Shown here piece after piece: positions 26,513-36,587 of a DNA stretch of 64,000 nt. How positions within the stretch are numbered: the stretch's first letter is position 1; every line of letters begins with the position of its first letter. Source of the stretch: an uncultured Treponema sp. Lineage in GTDB: Bacteria > Spirochaetota > Spirochaetia > Treponematales > Treponemataceae. Location of the stretch: positions 45,975-109,974 of the forward strand of contig NZ_CAMCEC010000009.1 of NCBI RefSeq assembly GCF_945873775.1, read 5' to 3'. The position numbers and the translations under genes were made by a program. The notes below the pieces were generated by a model. That model worked only from the letters and a program-made list of their open reading frames with translations. It was not told the origin of the DNA and searched no databases.

Positions 26513-28278
26513 CTGATACAAAAGGCAAAGTTGTTGCTGTCAACGGAAACATGGTTTCTGTTGAATTCGATGGAAAGGTATCTCTCAACGAAGTAGGCTA
26601 CGTTAAAGTTGGCGGAAAGAGCCTGAAGGGAGAGGTAATCCGTATCCGCGGAAATACAGCGCAGATGCAGATTTATGAAATGACAAATGGTATTTCAACA
26701 GATTGTTCTGTAGAATTTACTGGAGATTTGCTTAGCGTTGAAGTTGGTCCTGGTCTTTTAGGTCAGGTTTATGATGGATTGCAGAATCCGCTTCCTCTTC
26801 TTGCTGAAAAATCTGGATACTTTCTTGAGCGCGGCGTTTATCTTCCTGCTCTTGATGAAAATAAAAAGTGGGAATTCACTCCTACTGCAAAAGAAGGCGA
26901 CAAGGTTTTTTCAGGAGACAGCATTGGAACTGTTCCAGAAGGACCTTTTACCCACAAAATCCTTGTTCCTTTTGGATTCCTTGGAACTTACACAATCAAA
27001 AAAATTGCAAAAGCAGGCGAATATAAAATTCACGATACTATTGCAACTCTCGCTGATGAAAAAGGAAAATCTGTAAATATCAGCATGAGCTTTAAATGGC
27101 CTGTAAAACGCGCTGTAAATTGCTATGCAGAGCGTCTTAGCCCTGATGAGCCGATGGTTACTAAAGTCCGCCTGATTGATACATTTTTCCCTGTTGCAAA
27201 AGGCGGAACATATTGTATTCCTGGTCCGTTTGGAGCTGGAAAAACTGTTCTTCAGCATACAACAAGCCGCAATGCCGATGTTGACATTGTAATTATCGCA
27301 GCTTGTGGAGAACGCGCTGGTGAAGTTGTAGAAACTCTTACAGAATTCCCAGAACTTAAAGACCCTCGCACAGGCCGTTCTCTTATGGAGCGCACAATCA
27401 TAATCTGCAATACATCTTCTATGCCGGTTGCTTCGCGCGAAGCTTCGTGCTACACAGGCGTTACTCTTGCAGAATATTACCGTCAGATGGGACTTAATGT
27501 TCTTCTTCTTGCTGATTCTACTTCAAGATGGGCGCAGGCTATGCGTGAAATGTCCGGCCGCTTGGAGGAAATTCCTGGTGAAGAAGCGTTCCCTGCATAT
27601 TTGGAATCAACAATTGCTTCTTTCTATGAACGCGCAGGAATTGTAAAGCTCCGCGATGGAAACATTGGTTCTGTTACAATCGGCGGAACGGTTTCTCCTG
27701 CCGGCGGAAACTTTGAAGAGCCTGTAACTCAGGCAACTTTGAAAGTTGTTGGCGCATTCCATGGTCTTAGCCGCGAACGTTCTGATGCGCGCCGTTATCC
27801 TTCTATTGATCCGCTTGATTCTTGGTCAAAGTACAAGTCTACAATTGGACACAATCTTGTTGAGTTTGCGCGCAATGTTTATAAAAGAGGCGCAGAAGTC
27901 AATCAGATGATGAAAGTTGTCGGTGAAGAAGGAACAAGCCTTTCAGACTTTGTTATTTACTTGAAGAGCGAATTCCTTGATGCCGTTTATATGCAGCAGG
28001 ATAGCTTTGATGAAATTGAAGGCGCGTCTTCTGTAGAACGCCAGAAATATGTTTTCAATAAGATTGTTGAAATTCTTGGCTCGGATTTTGACTTTGAAGA
28101 AAAAGATGATGCCCGTAATTTCTTCAACACTTTGCGCCAAAATTTCATTGATATGAACTATAAAGAATTCAAGAGCTCTGATTTTACAAAGGCTGAAAAA
28201 GTCATAGAAAGCACTTTGGCTTCAAAAAATGCGCAGGTATCTGACGAGGCAAAGAAGCTTCTCAAGGACGGTGAATAA
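26509..28278 (+). CDS. atpA: V-type ATPase catalytic subunit A
   Basis: 589 aa, full length. Walker A is [11 protein letters not shown] near residues 240-250; [18 protein letters not shown] and [33 protein letters not shown] follow as in all A subunits, together with the A-type non-homologous insert near 110-190. It hydrolyses or makes ATP as part of the A3B3 head. Start ATG 26509 overlaps the DUF2764 stop, and the stop overlaps atpB by one base. Confidence 0.97.
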   Translation: MTDTKGKVVAVNGNMVSVEFDGKVSLNEVGYVKVGGKSLKGEVIRIRGNTAQMQIYEMTNGISTDCSVEFTGDLLSVEVGPGLLGQVYDGLQNPLPLLAEKSGYFLERGVYLPALDENKKWEFTPTAKEGDKVFSGDSIGTVPEGPFTHKILVPFGFLGTYTIKKIAKAGEYKIHDTIATLADEKGKSVNISMSFKWPVKRAVNCYAERLSPDEPMVTKVRLIDTFFPVAKGGTYCIPGPFGAGKTVLQHTTSRNADVDIVIIAACGERAGEVVETLTEFPELKDPRTGRSLMERTIIICNTSSMPVASREASCYTGVTLAEYYRQMGLNVLLLADSTSRWAQAMREMSGRLEEIPGEEAFPAYLESTIASFYERAGIVKLRDGNIGSVTIGGTVSPAGGNFEEPVTQATLKVVGAFHGLSRERSDARRYPSIDPLDSWSKYKSTIGHNLVEFARNVYKRGAEVNQMMKVVGEEGTSLSDFVIYLKSEFLDAVYMQQDSFDEIEGASSVERQKYVFNKIVEILGSDFDFEEKDDARNFFNTLRQNFIDMNYKEFKSSDFTKAEKVIESTLASKNAQVSDEAKKLLKDGE

Positions 28279-29573
28279 TGAATAAAGTATATAGCAAAAT
28301 TGAAAGCATAAACGGAAGCGTTATTACTGTAAAAGCAAAAGGCGTAAAACTTAATGAGCTTGCTGAAATAAACACAAGATTTGGAAAGTCCCTTGCTGAA
28401 GTAAACAAAATTGACGGCGAAACTGTTTCGTTGCAGGTTTTTGCTGGCGGACGCGGTGTTGCTACAAATGATCAGATTCGCTTTTTGGGACACGAAATGC
28501 GTGTTTCCTTCAGCGAAAATTTGCTTGGACGTATTTTCAACGGTTCAGCAGAGCCAAGAGACCACGGTCCTGCGTTGACTGAAAATCTTGTTGCAATCGG
28601 CGGTCCTTCTGTAAACCCTGCAAAACGCATTAATCCAAACAGAATGATGCGCACGAACATTCCGATGATTGATGTTTTCAATACTTTGGTTGTCAGCCAG
28701 AAGATTCCGATTTTCTCAATTTCCGGCGAGCCTTACAACCAGCTTTTGGCTCGTATTGCTATGCAGGCTCAGGCAGATGTTATTGTTCTTGGCGGAATGG
28801 GCTTGAAGTATGATGACTATCTTTACTTCAAAAAGACATTGGAAGAAGGCGGCGCATTGAGCAAAACTGTAATGTTTGTTCACACCGCTGCTGACCCGAC
28901 TGTAGAATGTATTAAAATTCCAGATCTTTCGCTTGCTGTTGCCGAGCAGTTTGCGCTTCAGGGAAAAGATGTTCTTGTTCTTCTTACAGACATGACAAAC
29001 TTCGCTGATTCAATGAAGGAAATCGCAATTACTCAGGAGCAAGTTCCTTCTAACCGCGGTTATCCGGGAGATTTGTATTCTCAGCTTGCCAGCCGCTATG
29101 AAAAAGCTGTTGACTTTGCTGATTCCGGCTCTATCACAGTTCTTGCTGTTACAACGATGCCTGGCGATGACGTTACTCATCCAGTTCCTGATAACACTGG
29201 ATATATTACAGAAGGTCAGTATTATCTTAAGGGCGGACACATTGAGCCTTTTGGTTCTCTTTCCCGCTTAAAGCAGCAGGTTAACAGCAAAACACGTAAG
29301 GATCACCGTTCTCTTATGGATGCGATGATTCGTCTTTATTCCCAGTACAAAGATACTCTTGAAAAAAAATCAATGGGATTTATTATGAGTTCTTGGGACG
29401 AAAAGCTTTTAAAGTACGGAGAGCTTTTTGAATCAGAGATGATGGATCTTACAGTAAATATTCCTCTTGAAGAAGCCTTGGACAATGGATGGAAAATTCT
29501 TGCGGAATGTTTTGACAAGGCTGAAACTGGCTTAAAGTCTGAATTGATAGAGCAGTTCTGGCCAAAAAACTAA
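28278..29573 (+). CDS. atpB: V-type ATPase regulatory subunit B
   Basis: 431 aa. It has the B-subunit fold without a P-loop: GLPYDD-like [72 protein letters not shown] and [12 protein letters not shown]. It forms the hexameric head with subunit A. The start overlaps the atpA stop (TAATG). Confidence 0.97.
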   Translation: MNKVYSKIESINGSVITVKAKGVKLNELAEINTRFGKSLAEVNKIDGETVSLQVFAGGRGVATNDQIRFLGHEMRVSFSENLLGRIFNGSAEPRDHGPALTENLVAIGGPSVNPAKRINPNRMMRTNIPMIDVFNTLVVSQKIPIFSISGEPYNQLLARIAMQAQADVIVLGGMGLKYDDYLYFKKTLEEGGALSKTVMFVHTAADPTVECIKIPDLSLAVAEQFALQGKDVLVLLTDMTNFADSMKEIAITQEQVPSNRGYPGDLYSQLASRYEKAVDFADSGSITVLAVTTMPGDDVTHPVPDNTGYITEGQYYLKGGHIEPFGSLSRLKQQVNSKTRKDHRSLMDAMIRLYSQYKDTLEKKSMGFIMSSWDEKLLKYGELFESEMMDLTVNIPLEEALDNGWKILAECFDKAETGLKSELIEQFWPKN

Positions 29574-29597
29574 GCCTGAATATTAAGGATTTATTTT

Positions 29598-30209
29598 ATG
29601 GCAAAATTAAAACTGACTAAAAACGAGCAAAAGACTCAAAAAGATGCGCTTAAAATGTATCAGCGTTATCTTCCGACTCTTACGCTCAAAAAGCAGCAGC
29701 TGCAGTCAGAAATCCGCGCCATAGACGAAAAAGCAAAATCTGTCCGGGCTGAAAAAAAGGCTTTGGAAGAGGATTTTGAAAAATGGATTTCGGTTTTCGG
29801 TGAAAAAGATGCCTTTAAGCCTGATATGGTTACTGTAAAAAATATCAAAAAAGGCTGGGGCAACATTGCCGGTGTAAAGATTCCTGTTTATGAAGGCGCA
29901 GATTTCGGACGTGGCGACTATAACCTTTATTCGACTCCTCTTTGGATTGATATGGCTGCGGACAGAATGGAAAAAGCACTTGAACTTGATTTGGAAGCGG
30001 AAGTTTTGGATGAGCAGGTAAGACTTCTTGCAAAAGAACTTCGCACAACAACTCAACGCGTAAATCTGTTTGAAAAAGTAAAAATTCCTGAAACAAAAGC
30101 TAATATCAAACGCATAGGAATTTTTCTTGGGGACGAGCAGGTTAATGCGGTTGTACGCTCAAAAATTTCCAAGAAAAAACTTCAGGCTGATGCTAAGGAG
30201 GCTGAATAA
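29598..30209 (+). CDS. atpD: V-type ATPase subunit D
   Basis: 203 aa. Central-shaft coiled coil: N-terminal LTKNEQKTQKDALKMYQRYLPTLTLKKQQLQSEI and C-terminal TTQRVNLFEKVKIPETKANIKRIGIFLGDEQVNAVVRSKISKKKL, the antiparallel pair typical of D subunits. It turns inside the A3B3 head. AAGGAT precedes ATG 29598 weakly. The stop overlaps the atpI start. Confidence 0.94.
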   Translation: MAKLKLTKNEQKTQKDALKMYQRYLPTLTLKKQQLQSEIRAIDEKAKSVRAEKKALEEDFEKWISVFGEKDAFKPDMVTVKNIKKGWGNIAGVKIPVYEGADFGRGDYNLYSTPLWIDMAADRMEKALELDLEAEVLDEQVRLLAKELRTTTQRVNLFEKVKIPETKANIKRIGIFLGDEQVNAVVRSKISKKKLQADAKEAE

Positions 30210-32140
30210 TGGCTATTGTGCAGATGAAAAAAGTCTCTTTGGTTATTCTTGATTCAACAAGAAAGGCTTCTTTAAAGCAGCTCAGAAAAGCTGGAGTTTT
30301 GCATTTGGAAGCTGTGGAAGGCTCTAGTCCGGCGCTTTCTGCTTACAGGGAATCTGCCGCGGAAACTGACAAGGCTATTTCTATTCTTGATGAAATAAAA
30401 GAGTCAAAAAAAGCTCCTGCTTTAATTCAGGAAAAACTTGGCAAAGATTCAGCGCGGGAAAAAGCAAAGGAAATAATATCTTTAAGCGACAGAAAAAAAA
30501 CGCTTTTTGATTTGATTTCCCAGAATAAAAATGAACTTGCCCGGCTTGAAAAATGGGGCGACATAGATCCTGAGGAATTTAAGGCTTTTGCAGAAAAAGG
30601 AATTTTCCTATATATGTATGAAATTCCTTCTGAAAAGTACCAGTTGATTGGCGAAGATTGCGAAACTGTTCTTGTTAATTCATTGAACAAAGTTTCTAGG
30701 TTTTTGCTAAAATCTGAAACAGAACTTGAAGGGCGTCCTGCAGGTCTTCCGGCTGAAGCTTATGCTGTTCCTCTGCCTGAATATTCTACTCGCCAGATGA
30801 AGAAAAACATTGTTGATGACGAGCATGAAATTGAATCCATCGATAAGAAGATTTTTGCAGAGAAAAAATTCCGCACTGCTTTGATTGATTATAAAAAGCA
30901 GCTTGCCTCTGATATTGAATTTGAAAATTTATACAGCGGCATGGAATCAGAATCTTCAAATGAAAATTCTGATGGCGAGGAAACGAAACTTGCTTGGCTT
31001 ACAGGATATGTTCCAGTTGACTCAATGAAAGGCTTCAAAGCTGTATGCGCAGAAAACGGCTGGGCATTTGTGGCTTCAGATCCTGCGGATGATGATCCGG
31101 TTCCGACAAAGTTAAAGAACAATAAGCTTGTGGAACTTATTTATCCGCTTACTAACTTTCTTGACGTTACGCCGGGCTACCATGAGTATGATATTTCAGG
31201 CTGGTTCTTGCTTTTCTTATGCATTTTCTTTGCAATGATTTTTGGGGATGCAGGATATGGAGCATTAATCTGCGTGCTGGCTCTTGGACTTATGGCTAAA
31301 GGCGCAAAAAATGGAAAGGCGTTTTCTTCCGTAAATGTGCTTGTCTTTTTGCTCGGATTCAGTACAATGTGCTGGGGAGTTTTGACTTGCACTTGGTTCG
31401 GAATAGATTCAGCAAGGCTTCCAAAATGGATGGTGGATTTGTCTTTTGCGCCGATTTCACCTGCAAAAGTTGGAGCTGATGTTTCTAACACTAACCAGCA
31501 GATTTTCTGTTTTATCCTTGCTATTGTTCAGCTTAGCATTGCCCATATAAAAGGAATTCTTCGTTATAGGAAATCCTTGAAGTGTCTTGGCGAGTTTGGC
31601 TCTTTACTTGAGCTTTGGGGAATGTACTATGTTGTTATGGATATGGTTGTTGATGCTGTAAAATATCCGCTTGGAATTACAGAAGAGACTTTGTACTTCT
31701 TTGGAATCGGCTGGCTTCCTATTCCTTATGTTGCGCTTGGTGTGCTTTTCTTTGGATTTGCATTGAATTTTATATTTTCAAATTATGACGGAAGTATTAA
31801 AGATTCGATTTTTGAAAGTCTAAAGAATATTATCAGCGTGCTTTTAGGAATTGTAAATGTTTTCAGCGACATTGTTTCTTATATACGCTTGTGGGCTGTT
31901 GCACTTGCTGGCGCGGCTATAAGCAGTACAATAAATACAATGGCTGGACCTATGCTTGGCAAACTGATTATGGTTGGTTTTGGCGTTATTCTTTTGTGCT
32001 TTGGACATGGACTGAATATTGTGCTGAACCTTTTGTCTGTTATTGTTCATGGTGTGCGTCTGAATACACTTGAATTCAGTCAGCATCTTGGAATGTCATG
32101 GAGCGGAACAAAATATTCTCCGTTCCGTGAGGAAAAATAA
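30209..32140 (+). CDS. atpI: V-type ATPase membrane subunit I (a)
   Basis: 643 aa: a cytoplasmic N-terminal half (1-325) with coiled coils and an acidic loop (ESESSNENSDGEE), then about seven to eight membrane helices. The essential arginine of the ion half-channels lies in VSYIRLWAVALAGAAI. The motif FLLFLCIFFAMIFGDAGYG marks the first helices. It forms the stator next to the rotor ring. Confidence 0.94.
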   Translation: MAIVQMKKVSLVILDSTRKASLKQLRKAGVLHLEAVEGSSPALSAYRESAAETDKAISILDEIKESKKAPALIQEKLGKDSAREKAKEIISLSDRKKTLFDLISQNKNELARLEKWGDIDPEEFKAFAEKGIFLYMYEIPSEKYQLIGEDCETVLVNSLNKVSRFLLKSETELEGRPAGLPAEAYAVPLPEYSTRQMKKNIVDDEHEIESIDKKIFAEKKFRTALIDYKKQLASDIEFENLYSGMESESSNENSDGEETKLAWLTGYVPVDSMKGFKAVCAENGWAFVASDPADDDPVPTKLKNNKLVELIYPLTNFLDVTPGYHEYDISGWFLLFLCIFFAMIFGDAGYGALICVLALGLMAKGAKNGKAFSSVNVLVFLLGFSTMCWGVLTCTWFGIDSARLPKWMVDLSFAPISPAKVGADVSNTNQQIFCFILAIVQLSIAHIKGILRYRKSLKCLGEFGSLLELWGMYYVVMDMVVDAVKYPLGITEETLYFFGIGWLPIPYVALGVLFFGFALNFIFSNYDGSIKDSIFESLKNIISVLLGIVNVFSDIVSYIRLWAVALAGAAISSTINTMAGPMLGKLIMVGFGVILLCFGHGLNIVLNLLSVIVHGVRLNTLEFSQHLGMSWSGTKYSPFREEK

Positions 32141-32212
32141 AATTTGAATTACGGCGGAAATTTCTGCCTAAAAAATTAGATTAACAACGCAAATTTGCGT
32201 AAAGGAGTATTT

Positions 32213-32635
32213 ATGAACTGGGGAATGATTGGTGCTGGTGTTGTAATGGGAATTGCTGCTATTGGAAGCGCAATCGGTATTGGAATTGCAGGTCAGGGAG
32301 CAATTGGTGCTTGGAAAAGATGCTACTTGAATAACAAGCCTGCTCCTTTCCTTTTGGTTGTTTTTGCAGGTGCTCCGCTTACACAGACAATTTACGGCTT
32401 CCTTCTTATGAACACAATGAGAACTTCTGCTGCAGATCCGTTGTTTCTTCTTGGACTTGGAATTGCTTGCGGTCTTTCAATGTGTATGTCTGCTGTTGCT
32501 CAGGGAAAAGCCGGTGCTGCTGGTTCTGATGCTTTGGCGGAAACTGGAAAAGGATTTGCGCAGTACATTATGGTTGTAGGTCTTTGCGAAACAATCGCTT
32601 TGTTCTCTATGGTATTCGGAATGATTGTTTGCTAG
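32213..32635 (+). CDS. atpK: V-type ATPase rotor subunit K (c), Na+-type ligands
   Basis: 140 aa, four membrane helices (two c-type hairpins). Start ATG 32213 has AAAGGAG; the upstream ATG at 32195 has none. Only the second hairpin has an acidic residue (GLCETIALF). The residues TQ in APLTQTIYG, the Q in AVAQGKAGAAG and this Glu match the Na+ ligands Thr64, Gln65, Gln110 and Glu139 of Enterococcus hirae NtpK, so sodium coupling is likely. It is the last gene of the operon and is followed by a terminator. Confidence 0.94.
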   Translation: MNWGMIGAGVVMGIAAIGSAIGIGIAGQGAIGAWKRCYLNNKPAPFLLVVFAGAPLTQTIYGFLLMNTMRTSAADPLFLLGLGIACGLSMCMSAVAQGKAGAAGSDALAETGKGFAQYIMVVGLCETIALFSMVFGMIVC

Positions 32636-32661
32636 AATTTTTCATTCTGTAAAATTAAAAT

Positions 32662-32694
32662 GCCCGGGGCTTTTTTGCTTCCGGGTTTTTTTTT
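32662..32694 (+). terminator. Terminator of the V-ATPase operon
   Basis: CCCGG/CCGGG stem with a T-rich loop and a run of nine T, 27 nt after the atpK stop. Confidence 0.88.
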
Positions 32695-32732
32695 GTAAAA
32701 ATAAAATGCTTTTATACAATTCTTCAATATGA

Positions 32733-32738
32733 TATAAT
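32733..32738 (+). promoter_or_regulatory. -10 box of ispG, leaderless layout
   Basis: TATAAT lies 7 nt before ATG 32746. The -35 region is poor and there is no Shine-Dalgarno sequence. Confidence 0.5.
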
Positions 32739-32745
32739 ATATTCC

Positions 32746-33843
32746 ATGAAAGAAAAATTTAAAACTCCGCGTGTAATTCAAATCGGTGGAAATAATGGAA
32801 TCAAAAAAATATATATCGGCGGAAAAAATCCTGTTACAGTCCAGACAATGTGGAAAGAGTCGATAACTGAAATTGACAACACACGTCTTAATTCAATTAT
32901 AGAGCGTATTAACAGTTTGAAATCTCTTGGGTGCGACATTGTTCGTTTTGCTGTTCCCGATATAGAAAGCGCGCATTCTTTGTGCAAAATTGCCGAGAAC
33001 ACAGATGTTCCGCTTGTTGCTGATATTCACTTTGACTATAGGCTTGCATTGGAGTGCTTGAAAGGCAATGTTTCTGTAATTAGAATCAATCCTGGAAATA
33101 TAGGAAATTTTGAAAGAACAAAAGCTGTTGTAGAGGCTTGCAAAGAAAAAGGCGCGGCTATAAGAATTGGCGTAAACACTGGTTCTTTGCCAAAAGATTT
33201 GGAAAAAAAAGTTGAGAATTCCGAAATTACAAGGGCGCAGGCTTTGGCTGAAACTGCATTAAGAGAAACTGAAGTTTTTGACTCGCTTAAATTTGAAAAT
33301 TTTGCAGTCAGCATGAAGGCTTCGAGCGTTCAGGAAACAATCGAGGCGAATGAGGCTTTTGCGCGTCAGTCAGATATTCCTTTGCACATCGGCGTAACAG
33401 AAGCGGGGCCTTTAATTACTGGCGTTGTAAAATCTACGCTGGCTTTTTCCCGCCTTTTGAATGAAGGCATTGGCTCTACAATCCGCGTAAGCCTTTCTTC
33501 TTCCCCAGAAAATGAAGTTATTGCAGGAAGGGAAATTCTGCATGAATGCGGACTTAGAACTGGCGGCGTTACCCTTATAAGTTGTCCTAGATGCGGTCGT
33601 CTGGGTTTTGATGTTCATGGCTTTATGGAACGCTGGCAGAACAAGTTGCTTTCTCTTGATAAAAATATTACAGTTGCTGTAATGGGCTGCATTGTGAATG
33701 GTCCCGGTGAAGGCAAGCACGCAGATTTGGGAATTGCTGGCGGCGGCGGAAAATGCATAATTTTCAAAAAAGGAAAAATAGTGCAAACAATTGATGAAAA
33801 AGATGCCGATATAGAATTTAAAAAGGTCTTGGAGAATCTTTAA
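32746..33843 (+). CDS. ispG: 4-hydroxy-3-methylbut-2-enyl diphosphate synthase
   Basis: 365 aa. Penultimate enzyme of the MEP isoprenoid pathway, cytoplasmic, using a [4Fe-4S] cluster. Visible marks: PVTVQTMWKE, VADIHFDYRLALE, IRINPGNIG in the TIM barrel and the cluster ligands in LISCPRCGRLGFD and CIVNGPGEGKHADLGIAGG. The length fits the bacterial form without the plant insert. The next gene follows after 4 nt. Confidence 0.96.
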   Translation: MKEKFKTPRVIQIGGNNGIKKIYIGGKNPVTVQTMWKESITEIDNTRLNSIIERINSLKSLGCDIVRFAVPDIESAHSLCKIAENTDVPLVADIHFDYRLALECLKGNVSVIRINPGNIGNFERTKAVVEACKEKGAAIRIGVNTGSLPKDLEKKVENSEITRAQALAETALRETEVFDSLKFENFAVSMKASSVQETIEANEAFARQSDIPLHIGVTEAGPLITGVVKSTLAFSRLLNEGIGSTIRVSLSSSPENEVIAGREILHECGLRTGGVTLISCPRCGRLGFDVHGFMERWQNKLLSLDKNITVAVMGCIVNGPGEGKHADLGIAGGGGKCIIFKKGKIVQTIDEKDADIEFKKVLENL

Positions 33844-33847
33844 TTCA

Positions 33848-34963
33848 ATGAGAAAGTTTGCTATAAAATTTTTTGCCGTTTTTTCGTTTATATTGTTTTT
33901 TTGCTTTGATGTTTTTGCCGCGCCTAGAAAACCTCAAAAAGGGCAGGAAGAATGGAGGGCTTTGCAAAAGGCAAAAGATTCTTTTGAAAAAAATGATTTT
34001 GGTACTGCTGTAAAATTTGCAGATCAGGCAAAAGTTGTCCGTTCTCAAAATGCTCAATGGCAAACTTATATTCTTGATGAAACTCTGAAAAACTCAAGAG
34101 TTCGTCGAGCAGGAGATTCTCTTGAACGTGTTTCTCAGGTTTTAAATGAGTTGAAATTTACAGAAGCTTTAAAAATTGTTTCAATGCATATTGAAAAGCA
34201 TGGCGCGGATTTTTTCAACGGAAGCTATTCAAAGCTAATCGAGTTTCTTTCAGTCTATTCGCATTATCCAGAGGCTGATTTTCTTATTGGAAAAATTTAT
34301 AAGCTTGAAGGTGAGTATTCTGTTGCCTTGAATTATATGAAAGAAGCTTATGATTATTCTGTGAATCTTGACATTCCAATGGAAAAGTACGATTTGCTTT
34401 ATGAACTTGCCGAGCTTTCTTATGACTTGGAAAACAAAGACGACTATGAAAAATATCTTCTTGCAATTGCAAGCGATGATTCTGTTTTTACAAATTCCGG
34501 CTATATGGATGCGCTTCTTCATATTATTAATTCTGATTCTTCTGACAGCCTTGAAAAATTTTTTCTTTTGTACCGTGCGGAAGATGCAAGTGGGTTAAAA
34601 GCATTTGTTAATCTTGGAAAACTTTATATGTCAGAAGCTGAAAATGATAAAGCGTTGAAATTTAATGCGTTTGCCGGAATTCTGGCTGTAACAAAAATTG
34701 AATCTGTTTTAATGCAGAGAATAAACGGTTTTAAATATTCAAACTTTAAGACGCTTCTTGCGGAATCTTCCAGCTACAGCGACATTGTGGAGTGGGGTAT
34801 AAAAAACGGCGTGTGGGAACTGTTCTGCGACCTTGCTGAATCCGCCGCTAATTCTGGAAGAATAATTTTTTCACGTTCCCTTTTTGTGTCTCTTTCAGAA
34901 GCAACGCCAGTTGAATACTGGAAGTCTTATGCTTCAGAAAAAATTGTAAAAACTGAAAATTGA
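33848..34963 (+). CDS. Exported TPR-like protein, unknown function
   Basis: 371 aa with a signal peptide (MRKFAIKFFAVFSFILFFCFDVFA). The mature part is helical with TPR-like pairs (AKDSFEKNDFGTAVKFADQAK, GKIYKLEGEYSVALNYMKEAYDY, LYELAELSYDLENKDDYEKYL). There is no catalytic motif. It begins 4 nt after ispG and is convergent with the barrel gene, whose stop lies one base after its own stop. A role as a periplasmic scaffold is possible. Confidence 0.75.
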   Translation: MRKFAIKFFAVFSFILFFCFDVFAAPRKPQKGQEEWRALQKAKDSFEKNDFGTAVKFADQAKVVRSQNAQWQTYILDETLKNSRVRRAGDSLERVSQVLNELKFTEALKIVSMHIEKHGADFFNGSYSKLIEFLSVYSHYPEADFLIGKIYKLEGEYSVALNYMKEAYDYSVNLDIPMEKYDLLYELAELSYDLENKDDYEKYLLAIASDDSVFTNSGYMDALLHIINSDSSDSLEKFFLLYRAEDASGLKAFVNLGKLYMSEAENDKALKFNAFAGILAVTKIESVLMQRINGFKYSNFKTLLAESSSYSDIVEWGIKNGVWELFCDLAESAANSGRIIFSRSLFVSLSEATPVEYWKSYASEKIVKTEN

Positions 34964-34964
34964 A

Positions 34965-36584
34965 TTAGAATTGAAGTCCTAAGCCAAAGTATGCTTCCCA
35001 AGCTTTTCCCTTTCTCCATGAGCTGTCAAAGTCCATGTGGCCGTTGAGAATCTTTTTAGAAAGGTCTACACCAAGGCTTGCGCGAACGACAAAGCTTTTC
35101 CATTTTTCAGGGTAAACAAGAGCTTCAAGCCCGCCTGTGTAAATTCCTTCTTTGTAGTTCAAGTTCGAGCCAGTGCCTCTGTTTTTTATCAATGCCGCAT
35201 CAAAGAACGGACTTAGCTGAAACTCAAAGTTCAGGTACTTGAAAATTTTATGTGGCAAAAATGCAATTGCTTTTACGACTTTTGGCTTTGTGTCATAGCT
35301 TCCGAACAATGCATAGCTCCAGTCAAGCCAGCGGACGGTAACAATGTGTATTGGCATATCAAAGTTGAAAACTATCGCAGCTGGAGTTTTTAGCGCGTAG
35401 TTGTCCGCATCAACTTCGTAGTCATCGAATTCCTGTTTATCTGGTGCGCCTCTTAAATATTCGCCGATTGAAAATTTTGTGTTGTATCCTGCAAATCCGT
35501 TTGCGTTGATTGCAAAACCAATATATTTGAAGCTTTTAAACAATTGTAAATTTGCTTCAACTGATGGAACTACCTTTTCATCGATTGTATCTGCCGTTAT
35601 GTCCCAGCCCATGTATTGAGACGCAGAAAATGAATATCCAGTTCTAAAGTTGTTTACGCCTACCCAGTTTATATTGCTGAAACTTATTGTCTGTCCCGGC
35701 TTTATCATTGGAGTTTGGTACAAATCATCGTTGCTTTTGCTGATTCCGTTTCTGTCCCAGTTGTGTGTAAAGTTTATAGAAGGCGTGTAAGTAACTTCTG
35801 TTGTGTTCCCTATATAGCCAATTGAAAAAGGAACAGAAATTGTCGCGTCTTCTACAAAGTAAAGGTCATCATCGTATTTTTCATAGTCAAGATTTTTTAT
35901 TATTGATTGTGAAAACTCAAATTTGATTTTATGCATGCCAATTGGAACAACAACTGCAATTCCTGTTGTGAAGTCGTATTCTGGAGCTTCTTCGCCTATT
36001 ACCCAGTTGAAATCAAAAGAATTGCTCCAAGTATTTTCTGTAATTCCGATGTCAAAAGGGTAGTCGTAGCTAAAACCGAATCCTGTTGTTACTTTTGAAT
36101 AATTATCAGGCTCATCGTCATCTCCAAAGTTCAAATTCAAATCAACATTTAAATCATTCATAAGTCCTAGAAAATTGTTGTCTTTGAGCTTGAGTTTGAT
36201 TTCTATTCCTGAGTTCGTGTCTAAAGATGGCTTTGGAAAAATCAGCATTGAATGTGAATCTTTAAAAGTGTATTGCGCTTCAACAAGATTTATTCCGTCT
36301 TCTGTAGTTTCCGTTATTTCGTATGAATATTCGATGTCTGTAAGAAGCCTTGTGTTTTCTATATCCTGATATATGTCATGAAGATATTTTTCAAGCTCTT
36401 CCTGCGAAGTGAAAATTTTTTTATAGTTTATATCTGTAATGTTTCTTTTTAATGCTGACTCTTTTGTTTTTCCTTTTGAAATAAAGTCAACTTTTTTAAC
36501 TTGAAAAAATTCTTCCTGTGCAAAAACTGCTGCTGCGCAAGAAAGCACAACTAAGACAAGTGTTTTTTTTAAATTTTTCAGCAT
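34965..36584 (-). CDS. Outer-membrane barrel protein with an N-terminal POTRA-like domain
   Basis: 539 aa. Signal peptide ending AAVFAQ, then a POTRA-like segment (FFQVKKVDFISKGKTKESALKRNITD..LEKYLHDIYQDIENTRLLTDIEYSYE) and some 16 amphipathic strands up to the C-terminal FGLGLQF with the terminal Phe that targets barrels to the Bam machine. This layout is like short Omp85/TamA relatives. It begins 3 nt after the WbaP-type gene, at the end of the envelope-glycan operon, so it could form the outer-membrane exit or assembly factor; that is inference. Confidence 0.78.
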   Translation of the reverse strand: MLKNLKKTLVLVVLSCAAAVFAQEEFFQVKKVDFISKGKTKESALKRNITDINYKKIFTSQEELEKYLHDIYQDIENTRLLTDIEYSYEITETTEDGINLVEAQYTFKDSHSMLIFPKPSLDTNSGIEIKLKLKDNNFLGLMNDLNVDLNLNFGDDDEPDNYSKVTTGFGFSYDYPFDIGITENTWSNSFDFNWVIGEEAPEYDFTTGIAVVVPIGMHKIKFEFSQSIIKNLDYEKYDDDLYFVEDATISVPFSIGYIGNTTEVTYTPSINFTHNWDRNGISKSNDDLYQTPMIKPGQTISFSNINWVGVNNFRTGYSFSASQYMGWDITADTIDEKVVPSVEANLQLFKSFKYIGFAINANGFAGYNTKFSIGEYLRGAPDKQEFDDYEVDADNYALKTPAAIVFNFDMPIHIVTVRWLDWSYALFGSYDTKPKVVKAIAFLPHKIFKYLNFEFQLSPFFDAALIKNRGTGSNLNYKEGIYTGGLEALVYPEKWKSFVVRASLGVDLSKKILNGHMDFDSSWRKGKAWEAYFGLGLQF

Positions 36585-36587
36585 AGA

